Shown here: piece after piece, positions 1-5,350 of the stretch
How the letters are laid out: the number at the start of each line of letters is the position of its first letter
How positions within the stretch are numbered: position 1 is the stretch's first letter
Assembly: GCA_023398495.1 (NCBI GenBank)
Contig: JAEWSG010000101.1
Coordinates: forward strand, 1-10,604
Length of the DNA: 10,604 nt
Direction: 5' to 3'
From: Bacillota bacterium
GTDB lineage: Bacteria > Bacillota > Clostridia > Acetivibrionales > Acetivibrionaceae
Position numbers and translations under genes: made by a program
The notes under the pieces: model-generated
The model's database searches: none
What the model saw: only the letters and a program-made list of their open reading frames with translations
What the model was told of the DNA's origin: nothing

Positions 1-1
1 A

Positions 2-832
2 GAAGTGGTAAGCTATACTTATGATACATGGGGTAAGGTAATAAGTGTATCAGGTACTCTGGCAAGCTCTGTAGGTCAAAAGAATCCGTATAGGTATAGA
101 GGTTATAGGTACGATACTGAAACTGGATTGTATTATTTGCAGAGCAGGTACTATAATCCAGAGTGGGGAAGGTTTATTAATGCAGATGAAATTCTAGGTA
201 AAAGGGGCGACTTAATAGGCCATAATCTATTTGCCTATTGCCAAAACAATCCTATTGTCTACCAGGACTCTTATGGTTATTCAGCTACAGCAACTTGGGG
301 AACAGCAGCTGCACCGATATGCTTATTAGATGGCCCACTTCCAGTTGGTGAAGCAATTTATGTAGTTGGCTTAGGAGTATGCTTCGTTGCTGATAACAAA
401 GACACAATAGTAATGGCTACTCATAATATCTGGGAAGGTGGAAAAAGTATTGCTCGATGGGCTGCTGATAAATTTGGTGGTAGCGGAGGAAATGGTGGAC
501 CACCATATGATCCAGGTAAGTGGGGAAAGAAGATTACTGAAATAGCAAATAAGTTTGGTAATCTTAGGTGTACTCAGTGTGCTGAAAGCATTAAGAAAAT
601 GATGGTGAAAAGTGGAATAAGCGGACAGCAGGTTAGTATGCAATTCTCAAGACAAGGATATGTATGGAGTAACACTGCTAATAAGGTAATAAGTGAAAAT
701 GGATATCATACTGGTATTTTATATAATGGAATGGTTTATGATAATATTCATAAAGTAGGTATCCCACTACAGCAATGGCTTGCAGATTTTGAAGCTTTAG
801 GTGAAATGGTAGTTACTACTGTACCATTTTAA
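2..832 (+). CDS. RHS-repeat protein, C-terminal end with papain-fold (Tox-PL-2-like) toxin tip; 5' end outside the window
   Basis: The reading frame is already open at the window edge, and the GTG at position 5 is internal, so this is the tail of a much longer protein. Numbered from that GTG: a YD-type repeat (YTYDTWGK, residues 4-11), then the RHS core (about 28-92: YRYRGYRYDTETGLYYLQSRYY, NPEWGRFINADE, LFAYCQNNP). The usual DPxG end of the core is QDSYGY here. A hydrophobic, Gly-rich linker follows (about 95-170). The tip (about 172-275) has a CxxC at C189/C192, H235 in NGYHTGILYNG, and D246/N247 in VYDNIH, the Cys-His-Asp/Asn order of papain-fold toxins. In RHS systems the core forms a cocoon around a variable C-terminal toxin used in contact-dependent competition. 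A papain-type tip would act as a protease, amidase or deamidase; the substrate is unknown. The adjoining small gene fits as immunity. RHS assignment is firm; the Tox-PL-2 assignment is by motif. Confidence 0.88.
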   Translation, partial: EVVSYTYDTWGKVISVSGTLASSVGQKNPYRYRGYRYDTETGLYYLQSRYYNPEWGRFINADEILGKRGDLIGHNLFAYCQNNPIVYQDSYGYSATATWGTAAAPICLLDGPLPVGEAIYVVGLGVCFVADNKDTIVMATHNIWEGGKSIARWAADKFGGSGGNGGPPYDPGKWGKKITEIANKFGNLRCTQCAESIKKMMVKSGISGQQVSMQFSRQGYVWSNTANKVISENGYHTGILYNGMVYDNIHKVGIPLQQWLADFEALGEMVVTTVPF

Positions 833-851
833 GAATAAAGGAGTAATAGAA

Positions 852-1175
852 ATGGATGAAAGTACTATTATTAAAGAACTAACTGAACTTTTAAAGGCAG
901 TTAGAATAAAACCTGGAATGTACATAGGCAAAAAATCATTGACCCGCTTAAGAGCATTTATAGATGGCTATTTTTATGCGCTTTATAAATTGAACGGTAA
1001 GCAAGAGTATTTATGCTTTATTCCAGAATTTCAAGATTGGATTGCTGATAGATATGAGATTAGATCTACGCATGGATGGAGTGAAATTATTAATTTTTTT
1101 TCACAAGATGAAGGCGAAGCATTTGATACATTTTATGAATTGCTTGATGAATTTCTACTCGAAAAACGTAGTTAA
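852..1175 (+). CDS. Probable immunity protein for the RHS papain-fold toxin
   Basis: A 107-residue acidic, cytoplasmic protein with no signal peptide or membrane segment. The start is fixed by AAAGGAG at 837-843, eight bases before the ATG. Recognisable sequence features are KPGMYIGKKSLTRLRAFIDGY (around residues 20-40) and a C-terminal FQDWIAD...HGWSEIINFFSQDEGEAFDTFYELLDEFL block. I recall small proteins of this RPGMYIG/LRAF-DGY type as hypothetical neighbours of RHS and other polymorphic toxins, but I cannot give a confident family name. It starts 19 bases after the toxin stop on the same strand, with no promoter or terminator between them, so it is almost certainly co-transcribed. That arrangement, size and charge are the classic signature of a cognate immunity protein. 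Function is inferred from context, not from an enzymatic motif. Confidence 0.75.
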   Translation: MDESTIIKELTELLKAVRIKPGMYIGKKSLTRLRAFIDGYFYALYKLNGKQEYLCFIPEFQDWIADRYEIRSTHGWSEIINFFSQDEGEAFDTFYELLDEFLLEKRS

Positions 1176-1198
1176 TAATCTTAGGTAAATGGCTATAA

Positions 1199-1254
1199 AA
1201 CAGATTAAAGCCAAGAAAATATTGCATATTCACAAATCTTGGCTTTATTCTGTT
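1199..1254 (+). terminator. Hairpin at the end of the toxin-immunity unit
   Basis: A perfect 10-bp stem (AAAGCCAAGA at 1207-1216 with TCTTGGCTTT at 1237-1246) is extended by an outer AACAG (1199-1203)/CTGTT (1250-1254) pairing around a mismatched ATT on each side. It starts 23 bases after the immunity gene stop. The loop is long (20 nt) and the downstream T tract is poor, so it may be a weak or bidirectional terminator or an mRNA 3'-end stabiliser. Confidence 0.5.
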
Positions 1255-1460
1255 ATAAAATCCATGGATTTTGAATCATTAGCTTAAGATGCACCAGTTT
1301 AAACTTATATTTGCAACTGGAGTTAACAAAACATGCAAGCCTTACCTGAATATGGTGATTTTTATAACTATTTATATTTATGAATGAAATAAATCGGTAA
1401 GCAGTTTGAAATAAAATACAGCGATTGAGTATAGTCTAAAATATCAAAAATTACCAAACT

Positions 1461-1500
1461 AACAAGATAAAAGATGGAAGCCATCTTTTATCTTGTTTTT
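1461..1500 (+). terminator. Strong intrinsic terminator (17-bp perfect stem)
   Basis: AACAAGATAAAAGATGG at 1461-1477 is perfectly complementary to 1481-1497, with a 3-nt AAG loop. The stem's own end supplies T residues that run on to 1500 (TTGTTTTT). It reads on the + strand; the reverse orientation has a weaker T tract. No gene is seen directly upstream. It either backs up the leaky hairpin at 1199-1254 or terminates an unannotated small RNA lying in about 1260-1460. Confidence 0.75.
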
Positions 1501-1680
1501 GAAGAACTGCTAACTTACATATTATTAAAAATAGAAAATATATACAGAGAAACTGAGAAACTTAACAGGAATGATTTGAAAATAGCCTCAACTGGTAAAA
1601 GCTCTATGAAAAAATTACTGAAATCTTCAAGAACAGAACTTTTATAGTATATAAAATTTGACCTTGTAGTACAGTAAAAC

Positions 1681-1710
1681 TAAATAATAAATAATAATAA
1701 TAAATAATAT
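1681..1710. repeat. TAA-rich low-complexity tract
   Basis: Thirty bases composed almost wholly of TAA/ATAA units. Likely a slippage-generated simple repeat in non-coding DNA; such easily melted tracts are also found near recombination sites. Confidence 0.6.
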
Positions 1711-1765
1711 CCAATTTAACTGTAGTGGTCATTGACAATGATATTCGGTCCCAATTTGAAAATAC

Positions 1766-1820
1766 TTTGTGATTTATTGAATAAGATTTGTGATGTTTAG
1801 CGATGTTTATTTGATGTTTA
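1766..1820 (+). repeat. Helically phased short direct repeats near the tRNA fragment
   Basis: TTTGTGAT occurs at 1766-1773 and 1787-1794 (21 bases apart). GATGTTTA occurs at 1792-1799, 1802-1809 and 1813-1820 (10 and 11 bases apart). The spacings are one or two DNA turns, so the copies lie on one face of the helix. They sit about 140-190 bases to the left of the tRNA-fMet fragment. They could be arm-type integrase or excisionase sites of an element that integrated at the tRNA; the repeats are seen, the role is inferred. Confidence 0.4.
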
Positions 1821-1958
1821 TTCCTACGATAAGCCACTAAAAATAACCTTAAGATACAGTAAGATTCAACAAGTAGGTATCGAAAATTACTGCAAGTTAC
1901 TAGGGCTTTGGGGAATTCATTAAAAACCACATTAATTTAGATAATTCGTTTCTACTTT

Positions 1959-2003
1959 CTCATAACCCGAAGGTCAGTGGTTCAAATCCGCTCCCCGCAA
2001 CCA
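1959..2003 (+). tRNA. 3' fragment of initiator tRNA-fMet (CAT anticodon); 5' half missing; probable attachment site
   Basis: From CTCATAACCC at 1959 to ACCA ending at 2003, the sequence is the 3' half of a tRNA. It has the anticodon loop CTCATAA (CAT at 1961-1963), the 3' strand of the anticodon stem CCCGA, a variable loop AGGTC, a T arm AGTGG/TTCAAAT/CCGCT that pairs (one G-U), the acceptor strand CCCCGCA, discriminator A and encoded CCA. The A before the discriminator (position 72) and the CCC after the loop are hallmarks of the initiator. Upstream of 1959 the sequence (TTTCTACTTT) cannot form the GGG side of the anticodon stem, nor is there a D arm or acceptor 5' strand. The fragment begins exactly at the anticodon loop, a common crossover position for tyrosine-recombinase elements. 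It is not a functional tRNA. Confidence 0.88.
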
Positions 2004-2012
2004 AGATTAATC

Positions 2013-2041
2013 ACGCTTATCCGTAAGGATAAGCGTTTTTT
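2013..2041 (+). terminator. Intrinsic terminator following the tRNA-fMet fragment
   Basis: A perfect 10-bp stem, ACGCTTATCC (2013-2022) with GGATAAGCGT (2027-2036), loop GTAA, and a run of T to 2041. It lies 9 bases after the CCA end, as expected for the native terminator of the tRNA gene. This suggests that the right side of the fragment is the original chromosomal flank. Confidence 0.85.
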
Positions 2042-2162
2042 GATTTGTGGTGATTTTTTGGCTAAAGGTATTGTGAGAAATGCTGGCAAATCATCTGTAG
2101 AATAGAATAGAAAGACCACAGGTATTCAGAATTAATTAAAAGTCAATAATGATTTTTAAAAG

Positions 2163-2217
2163 TTGAAAGCGGTTAATATCAAGTCTCAATTAAGGGTGTT
2201 AGCGGCTTTCAATTTTT
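2163..2217 (+). terminator. Terminator-like hairpin
   Basis: TTGAAAGC (2163-2170) pairs with GCTTTCAA (2205-2212), and the stem can extend inward to 14 positions with one mismatch and one G-T pair (GGTTAA with TTAGCG). It is followed by TTTTT on the + strand. The loop is about 27 nt. No gene is seen between the tRNA terminator and this hairpin; the stretch 2042-2162 shows nothing I can assign. Confidence 0.4.
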
Positions 2218-2281
2218 GGTACACATTGAAATATTTCTTATAGTACCTTACGAAGTAACAACTACAATAAAAAACAAGTTA

Positions 2282-2523
2282 TTATACAGCTAATTTCATT
2301 AAATCCTCTGTTGATGCGGCTAAATCAACACCCATAGCAGTGGTTATTTTTTTGCCTTTGTCTGTAAGAACATACTAAGGCTGATTAGGCAATTTTCTGA
2401 TGAGATCATGGGTGCGTAATAATGACAAGTGCCTGCTGATACGAGAAGACAATTTTTTGTCGGTCATGCCTTTTACCCATTTTGATCCACCCAATGGCGA
2501 ATACGCAATCCATCATGTTTCAT
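2282..2523 (-). pseudogene. Decayed winged-helix protein remnant (fragment start plus C-terminal helix-turn-helix)
   Basis: On the minus strand, 2467 down to 2282 reads MTDKKLSSRISRHLSLLRTH, then DLIRKLPNQP, an in-frame stop, then YVLTDKGKKITTAMGVDLAAS and a natural stop TAA at 2282-2284. This is a winged-helix C-terminus: recognition-helix region SSRISRHLSLLRTHDLIRKL and wing YVLTDKGK. In another frame, 2523 down to 2476 gives MKHDGLRIRHWVDQNG. I associate both with one long clostridial/proteobacterial hypothetical family (IKH..xxNSIKMYD... ending SxRxSRxLxxLRxHGLIxK), sometimes labelled transposase. About 200 internal residues are missing, the two pieces are out of frame, and the region also has the TAG nonsense codon. 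Dead gene. The pseudogene status is firm; the family name is from memory. Confidence 0.65.
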
Positions 2524-2659
2524 TATTTTTCATGTGTCTATAGCTGCAAAATATCCTGTCAAAAGTGTGATTTTGCTGCAAACTATTCTGACCTATAACA
2601 GTATAGGATATAAACCCAAGTGAGAAATTTGGACAAAGAGGCAATTGTAAATTAAAGAT

Positions 2660-2664
2660 GAGGT
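2660..2664 (+). promoter_or_regulatory. Shine-Dalgarno GAGGT that points to an ATA codon
   Basis: GAGGT ends 8 bases before ATA at 2673, the position where the AbrB-like reading frame should start with ATG. The nearest ATG (2678) is out of frame. The ribosome-binding site is therefore intact while the start codon is not. Confidence 0.5.
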
Positions 2665-2672
2665 AAAATTAA

Positions 2673-2894
2673 ATAAAATGTACTGGTATTCTAAGAAAGG
2701 TTGATGAACTTGGAAGAATAGTTCTCCCGATGGAGCTAAGAAAAATTATGGAACTTGAACAGAGAGAACCAATAGAAATTTTTGTATATGGTTCAAGTAT
2801 AATATTGCAAAAATATCAGCCCGATTGTATTTTTTGCAAAAGCACTAAAGACATGATAAATTATAAAGGGAAAAATGTTTGTAAATCATGTTAG
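2673..2894 (+). pseudogene. AbrB/SpoVT-family transition-state regulator with ATA in place of the start codon and a probable frameshift at the end
   Basis: Counted from ATA at 2673 the frame encodes 73 residues. The swapped-hairpin DNA-binding domain is TGILRKVDELGRIVLPMELR (residues 4-23) followed by EPIEIFVYGSSIILQKYQP (32-50). A C-terminal CIFC (52-55)/CKSC (70-73) ribbon is typical of clostridial AbrB paralogues. A stop lies at 2670-2672, so no ATG, GTG or TTG start is available before the domain. ATA sits at ideal distance from GAGGT, suggesting ATG to ATA mutation or rare AUA initiation. At the 3' end the expected ...CxxCLxxI tail is cut by TAG (2892-2894). The next frame over reads LEGIER, so loss of one T (TGTTTA to TGTTAG) is likely. 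AbrB proteins are small dimeric regulators of stationary-phase genes. The family call is firm; whether it is expressed is uncertain. Confidence 0.75.
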
Positions 2895-2911
2895 AAGGAA
2901 TTGAGAGGATA

Positions 2912-3682
2912 ATGCCAGTAATTGTTTGTCCAAATGGAAATAAGATTTTATTAGATGAAGCTGACTACGATAAAGCAAAAGCGTTTAAGTGGCTTGCATA
3001 TAATTATGAAAATGATGATGCAAAGGTTTTTACACTTTCAAATAAAAAGAGGACTTCAATGTCCAAGCTTGTTTTTGGGATTTCAGGACAGCAGTGTATA
3101 TATCATAAAAACGGGAATCCTTTTGATTTCCGCAGAAAAAATTTAGTTATATGTAATAACAAAAGTGAATTTGCACAGATTTCCTTTCCAAGGCTTAATA
3201 AAACGTCAAAGTATAACAATGTTTACTGGAATACTCAGACCTCAAAATGGGTAGCAAGAGTTATGCTTAAAGGAAAAAGCATTCATGGTGGATACTATAT
3301 TGATGAGTATGATGCGGCTATTGTTGCCGACTATATGATTAACTTATACTATGGGAAATCAATTAAATTGAATTTTCTTGAATTGACGGAAGATGAACTT
3401 AGGGAAAAGCATAATGAAGTATTGAAAAAACATGGTGTGACAGCAGAAGAAAAATATGCTAAATGCCATCAAGGGATTTCTTCAAAAAGTGAGAAGTTAT
3501 CACCTTATGTGGGAGTATATTATGATTCCAGGCATCAGTATTGGGCGGCAAGACTTACGTTCTGCAAGAAGACACATTATAAGCGGGGGTTCAAATCTGA
3601 TACTGAAGCAGCGTTAGCTTATGATCAGATGGCACTTTGGTTTTATGGAGGGAATGCAAGGCTTAATTTTCCAAGAGGATGA
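2912..3682 (+). CDS. HNH-like/AP2 double-domain DNA-binding protein
   Basis: 256 residues from the ATG at 2912, preceded by AAGGA (2895-2899) and GAGAGG (2903-2908). An ATG at 2888 would add MLEGIERI, which looks like the displaced tail of the upstream abrB-like gene, so I prefer 2912. The N-terminus (NGNKILLDEADYDKAKAFKW) and YHKNGNPFDFRRKNLVI (64-80) match the fold of HNH homing endonucleases that carry AP2 domains. The first His of the usual HH pair is Tyr here, so nuclease activity is doubtful. Two AP2-type DNA-binding repeats follow: SKYNNVYWNTQTSKWVAR...KLNF (about 99-155) and SPYVGVYYDSRHQYWAAR...RLNFP (about 197-253), each with the YxGVYW-type start, a WxAR strand, an AA..AD/YD helix and an LNF end. 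They are joined by a charged helical linker (about 156-190). In bacteria and phages such proteins are mostly selfish endonucleases; a regulator is the alternative. Confidence 0.8.
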   Translation: MPVIVCPNGNKILLDEADYDKAKAFKWLAYNYENDDAKVFTLSNKKRTSMSKLVFGISGQQCIYHKNGNPFDFRRKNLVICNNKSEFAQISFPRLNKTSKYNNVYWNTQTSKWVARVMLKGKSIHGGYYIDEYDAAIVADYMINLYYGKSIKLNFLELTEDELREKHNEVLKKHGVTAEEKYAKCHQGISSKSEKLSPYVGVYYDSRHQYWAARLTFCKKTHYKRGFKSDTEAALAYDQMALWFYGGNARLNFPRG

Positions 3683-3950
3683 ATTACAGAATTATAGTGG
3701 TGTTTAACAATTGATTTGATAAATTTAAAATACATATGGAGTAGAGATTATGGAGTTGCTAAAGCCCTTTTTCTGCAAATGTTGAATTTCTATTTACATA
3801 TGCCATCCTTCTTCTTTTTTTAATTTATGTTCATCCTTTTTGCATATTGCCTATGGTTGCTAATAATCAAGAGTTTAAAGAATTGCATTTGTACTACACC
3901 ACGAGAAAAGAAAATTATGTCATCCGAATGTCCCTGTTGTTTTAGGTGGG
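3683..3950. other. Intergenic stretch without a recognisable gene
   Basis: Pyrimidine-rich around 3800-3830. A short frame starting near 3827 has a Cys-rich middle but no ribosome-binding site and runs into the cyclophilin gene in another frame, so I do not call it. No clear terminator for the HNH/AP2 gene is visible. Confidence 0.5.
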
Positions 3951-3979
3951 TTCATAAAGGTTTAGTAGTATGTTATAAT
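3951..3979 (+). promoter_or_regulatory. Sigma-A type promoter of the cyclophilin gene
   Basis: TTCATA (3951-3956, 4 of 6 matches to TTGACA), 17-base spacer, perfect TATAAT (3974-3979). Predicted transcription start near 3986, about 34 bases before the ATG. GGAGG lies at 4003-4007. Confidence 0.6.
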
Positions 3980-4019
3980 TTAAACATAAAACACTTTATA
4001 ACGGAGGTTGAGATTCATA

Positions 4020-5192
4020 ATGTCAGCAAAAAAGTTTATAAGTATTTTGATTATGACACTTTTGGCATCAGCTAATCTTAATGTATTTGGACTTTCTAAT
4101 GAACTTGAATATGATTTAAAGGATGCAGTAGTATTATTAGTAAATAGCAACAGGGCATATGCAAAAAACATTCCTACATATATTGATACGTCCAATACGG
4201 AGGTTAAAGCTATTGTTAAGAACGGAAGAACGCTTGTACCTTTAAGGTTTATCTCTGAAAATTTTGGTGCAGATGTAAGTTTTGATAATGAGACAAAAAC
4301 TGCGATAATAAACTTTAATAATAGCAGCGTAAGACTTACTTCAAACGATAAAACGATGCTTATTGATGAAAAAAAGGTTGTTATGGATGAGCCAGCCCAA
4401 ATAATAAACGATAGAATGCTGGTTCCACTAAGGGCTTTAGCAGAAAATGCATTAGGCAAAGAGGTTTTCTATGATAAAGGGTTGATAGTTATAAGTGAAT
4501 CTAAAATGAATCTTGATTTGGAAAGAACCCAAGAGCTTATTACGAAGTTTAATTCATCGGAATCGCCTGTTAGCTACCAGCTTTCAGAACCAGTTAAGGG
4601 TGATATGGTCGCCGTGATGAAGACTAACCAAGGTGACATAAAAATAAAACTTTTTTATGAGGATGCACCACTTGCGGTTGAAAATTTCGTAAGACTCTCT
4701 CAAAAAGGATACTATGACGGTATTATATTCCATAGAGTTATCAATAATTTTATGATTCAGGGTGGAGATCCTCAAGGAAATGGTAGAGGTGGTGAAAGCA
4801 TCTGGGGCAAACCCTTTAAAGATGAATTCAGTAGCAAGCTCCATAATATACGTGGTGCTCTCTCTATGGCAAACAGTGGCATTAATACCAACGGAAGTCA
4901 ATTTTTCATAGTCCAGAAGCAAATTTTAGATTATCAAACAAAGGAGTACTGTAAATCCATTGGTATGGATCAACAGCTTATTGAATCGTACTCCCAAATA
5001 GGAGGTACTCCTTGGTTAGATGGCAGTCACACAGTTTTTGGTCAAGTATATGAAGGTTTGGATGTAGTGGACAAGATAGCTAATGTAGAGGTTGGAATTA
5101 ATAATAAACCCCTTGAGGACGTAAAGATTCTGTCGGTTCAAACTTATAAATTGGGTAATGAAAATGAGCCGATTGTCTTTGAAGATAGTTAA
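4020..5192 (+). CDS. Secreted peptidyl-prolyl cis-trans isomerase (cyclophilin type) with copper-amine-oxidase-N-like repeat domain
   Basis: 390 residues from ATG 4020, 12 bases after GGAGG (4003-4007). A TTG at 4008 overlaps the ribosome-binding site and is not a start. Residues 1-24 form a signal peptide (KK, then ISILIMTLLASANLNVFG). Two copies of the CuAO_N-like motif follow: NGRTLVPLRFISENFGADV (68-86) and NDRMLVPLRALAENALGKEV (130-149), a surface domain common in Clostridia that does not itself imply copper. The cyclophilin domain (about 195-375) has FHRVINNFMIQGGDPQGNG (237-255) with catalytic R239, GALSMANSGINTNGSQFFI (279-297) and W332 in PWLDGSHTVFG. All active-site landmarks are present, so it should fold exported proteins by proline isomerisation at the cell surface. 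It has its own promoter and no operon partner in the window. A roughly 20-residue insert (QTKEYCKSIGMDQQLIESYS, 306-325) is seen in related secreted cyclophilins. Confidence 0.93.
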   Translation: MSAKKFISILIMTLLASANLNVFGLSNELEYDLKDAVVLLVNSNRAYAKNIPTYIDTSNTEVKAIVKNGRTLVPLRFISENFGADVSFDNETKTAIINFNNSSVRLTSNDKTMLIDEKKVVMDEPAQIINDRMLVPLRALAENALGKEVFYDKGLIVISESKMNLDLERTQELITKFNSSESPVSYQLSEPVKGDMVAVMKTNQGDIKIKLFYEDAPLAVENFVRLSQKGYYDGIIFHRVINNFMIQGGDPQGNGRGGESIWGKPFKDEFSSKLHNIRGALSMANSGINTNGSQFFIVQKQILDYQTKEYCKSIGMDQQLIESYSQIGGTPWLDGSHTVFGQVYEGLDVVDKIANVEVGINNKPLEDVKILSVQTYKLGNENEPIVFEDS

Positions 5193-5205
5193 TCAACAAC
5201 AAACA

Positions 5206-5310
5206 AAGGGTGTACATTTTACATAATTCATTTAATAGTTTTTCAAGATGCCTTTCACTAAATGGAATAATATGATTAAGTAATTCCTGTCTGGAAGTTT
5301 TGTGTTGGTT
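5206..5310 (-). pseudogene. Fragment of an integrase-core (rve) transposase C-terminal region
   Basis: On the minus strand from about 5310 to 5206 one frame reads NQHKTSRQ, then ELLNHIIPFSERHLEKLLNE, then a diverged LCKMYTL. This is the pattern R(R/E)ELLxHxIPFxExHLxxLLxEYVxYYNxxRPH, found near the C-terminus of DDE/rve transposases. It keeps neither a start nor a catalytic core and loses the EYVxYY stretch by mutation. It lies in the 145-base gap between the cyclophilin stop and the Rpn remnant and shows that an insertion sequence once sat here. Confidence 0.5.
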
Positions 5311-5322
5311 CAGAACATGCGT

Positions 5323-5350
5323 TTGACATGAGTTGATTTCATGATATAAT
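5323..5350 (+). promoter_or_regulatory. Perfect-consensus promoter TTGACA-16-TATAAT
   Basis: TTGACA at 5323-5328 and TATAAT at 5345-5350, 12 of 12 consensus positions with a 16-base spacer. It stands at the junction where the transposase fragment ends and the Rpn reading frame begins, with the -10 box inside the first retained Rpn codons. It could transcribe the Rpn remnant or be a by-product of the junction. Confidence 0.55.

Larger units (their letters stand above)
1255..1958. other. Gene-free stretch with hairpin, TAA-rich tract and phased short repeats
   Basis: No reading frame here has both a plausible start signal and recognisable sequence. A 16-codon frame at 1333-1383 lacks a ribosome-binding site. 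The stretch holds the strong hairpin at 1461-1500, a low-complexity TAA-rich run at 1681-1710, and repeated TTTGTGAT/GATGTTTA units between 1766 and 1820, listed separately. It ends at the tRNA fragment. A minus-strand open frame at 1604-1930 is rich in Tyr, Leu and Phe from translated A/T runs and does not look like a protein. Confidence 0.55.

Noticed and set aside
1333..1383. 16-codon frame MQALPEYGDFYNYLYL upstream of the strong terminator
   Set aside because: No ribosome-binding site and too short to support without expression or conservation data.
1604..1930. Minus-strand open frame of 108 codons in the gene-free stretch
   Set aside because: Tyr/Leu/Phe-rich translation of A/T runs including the TAA tract; no motif and no Shine-Dalgarno site.
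3827..4075. Open frame with a Cys-rich middle upstream of the cyclophilin
   Set aside because: No ribosome-binding site; runs through the cyclophilin promoter and its first codons in another frame.
3980..4459. Minus-strand open frame of 159 codons
   Set aside because: It lies wholly opposite the cyclophilin gene, is low-complexity (Ser/Leu/Phe) and has no start signals; a shadow of the real gene.
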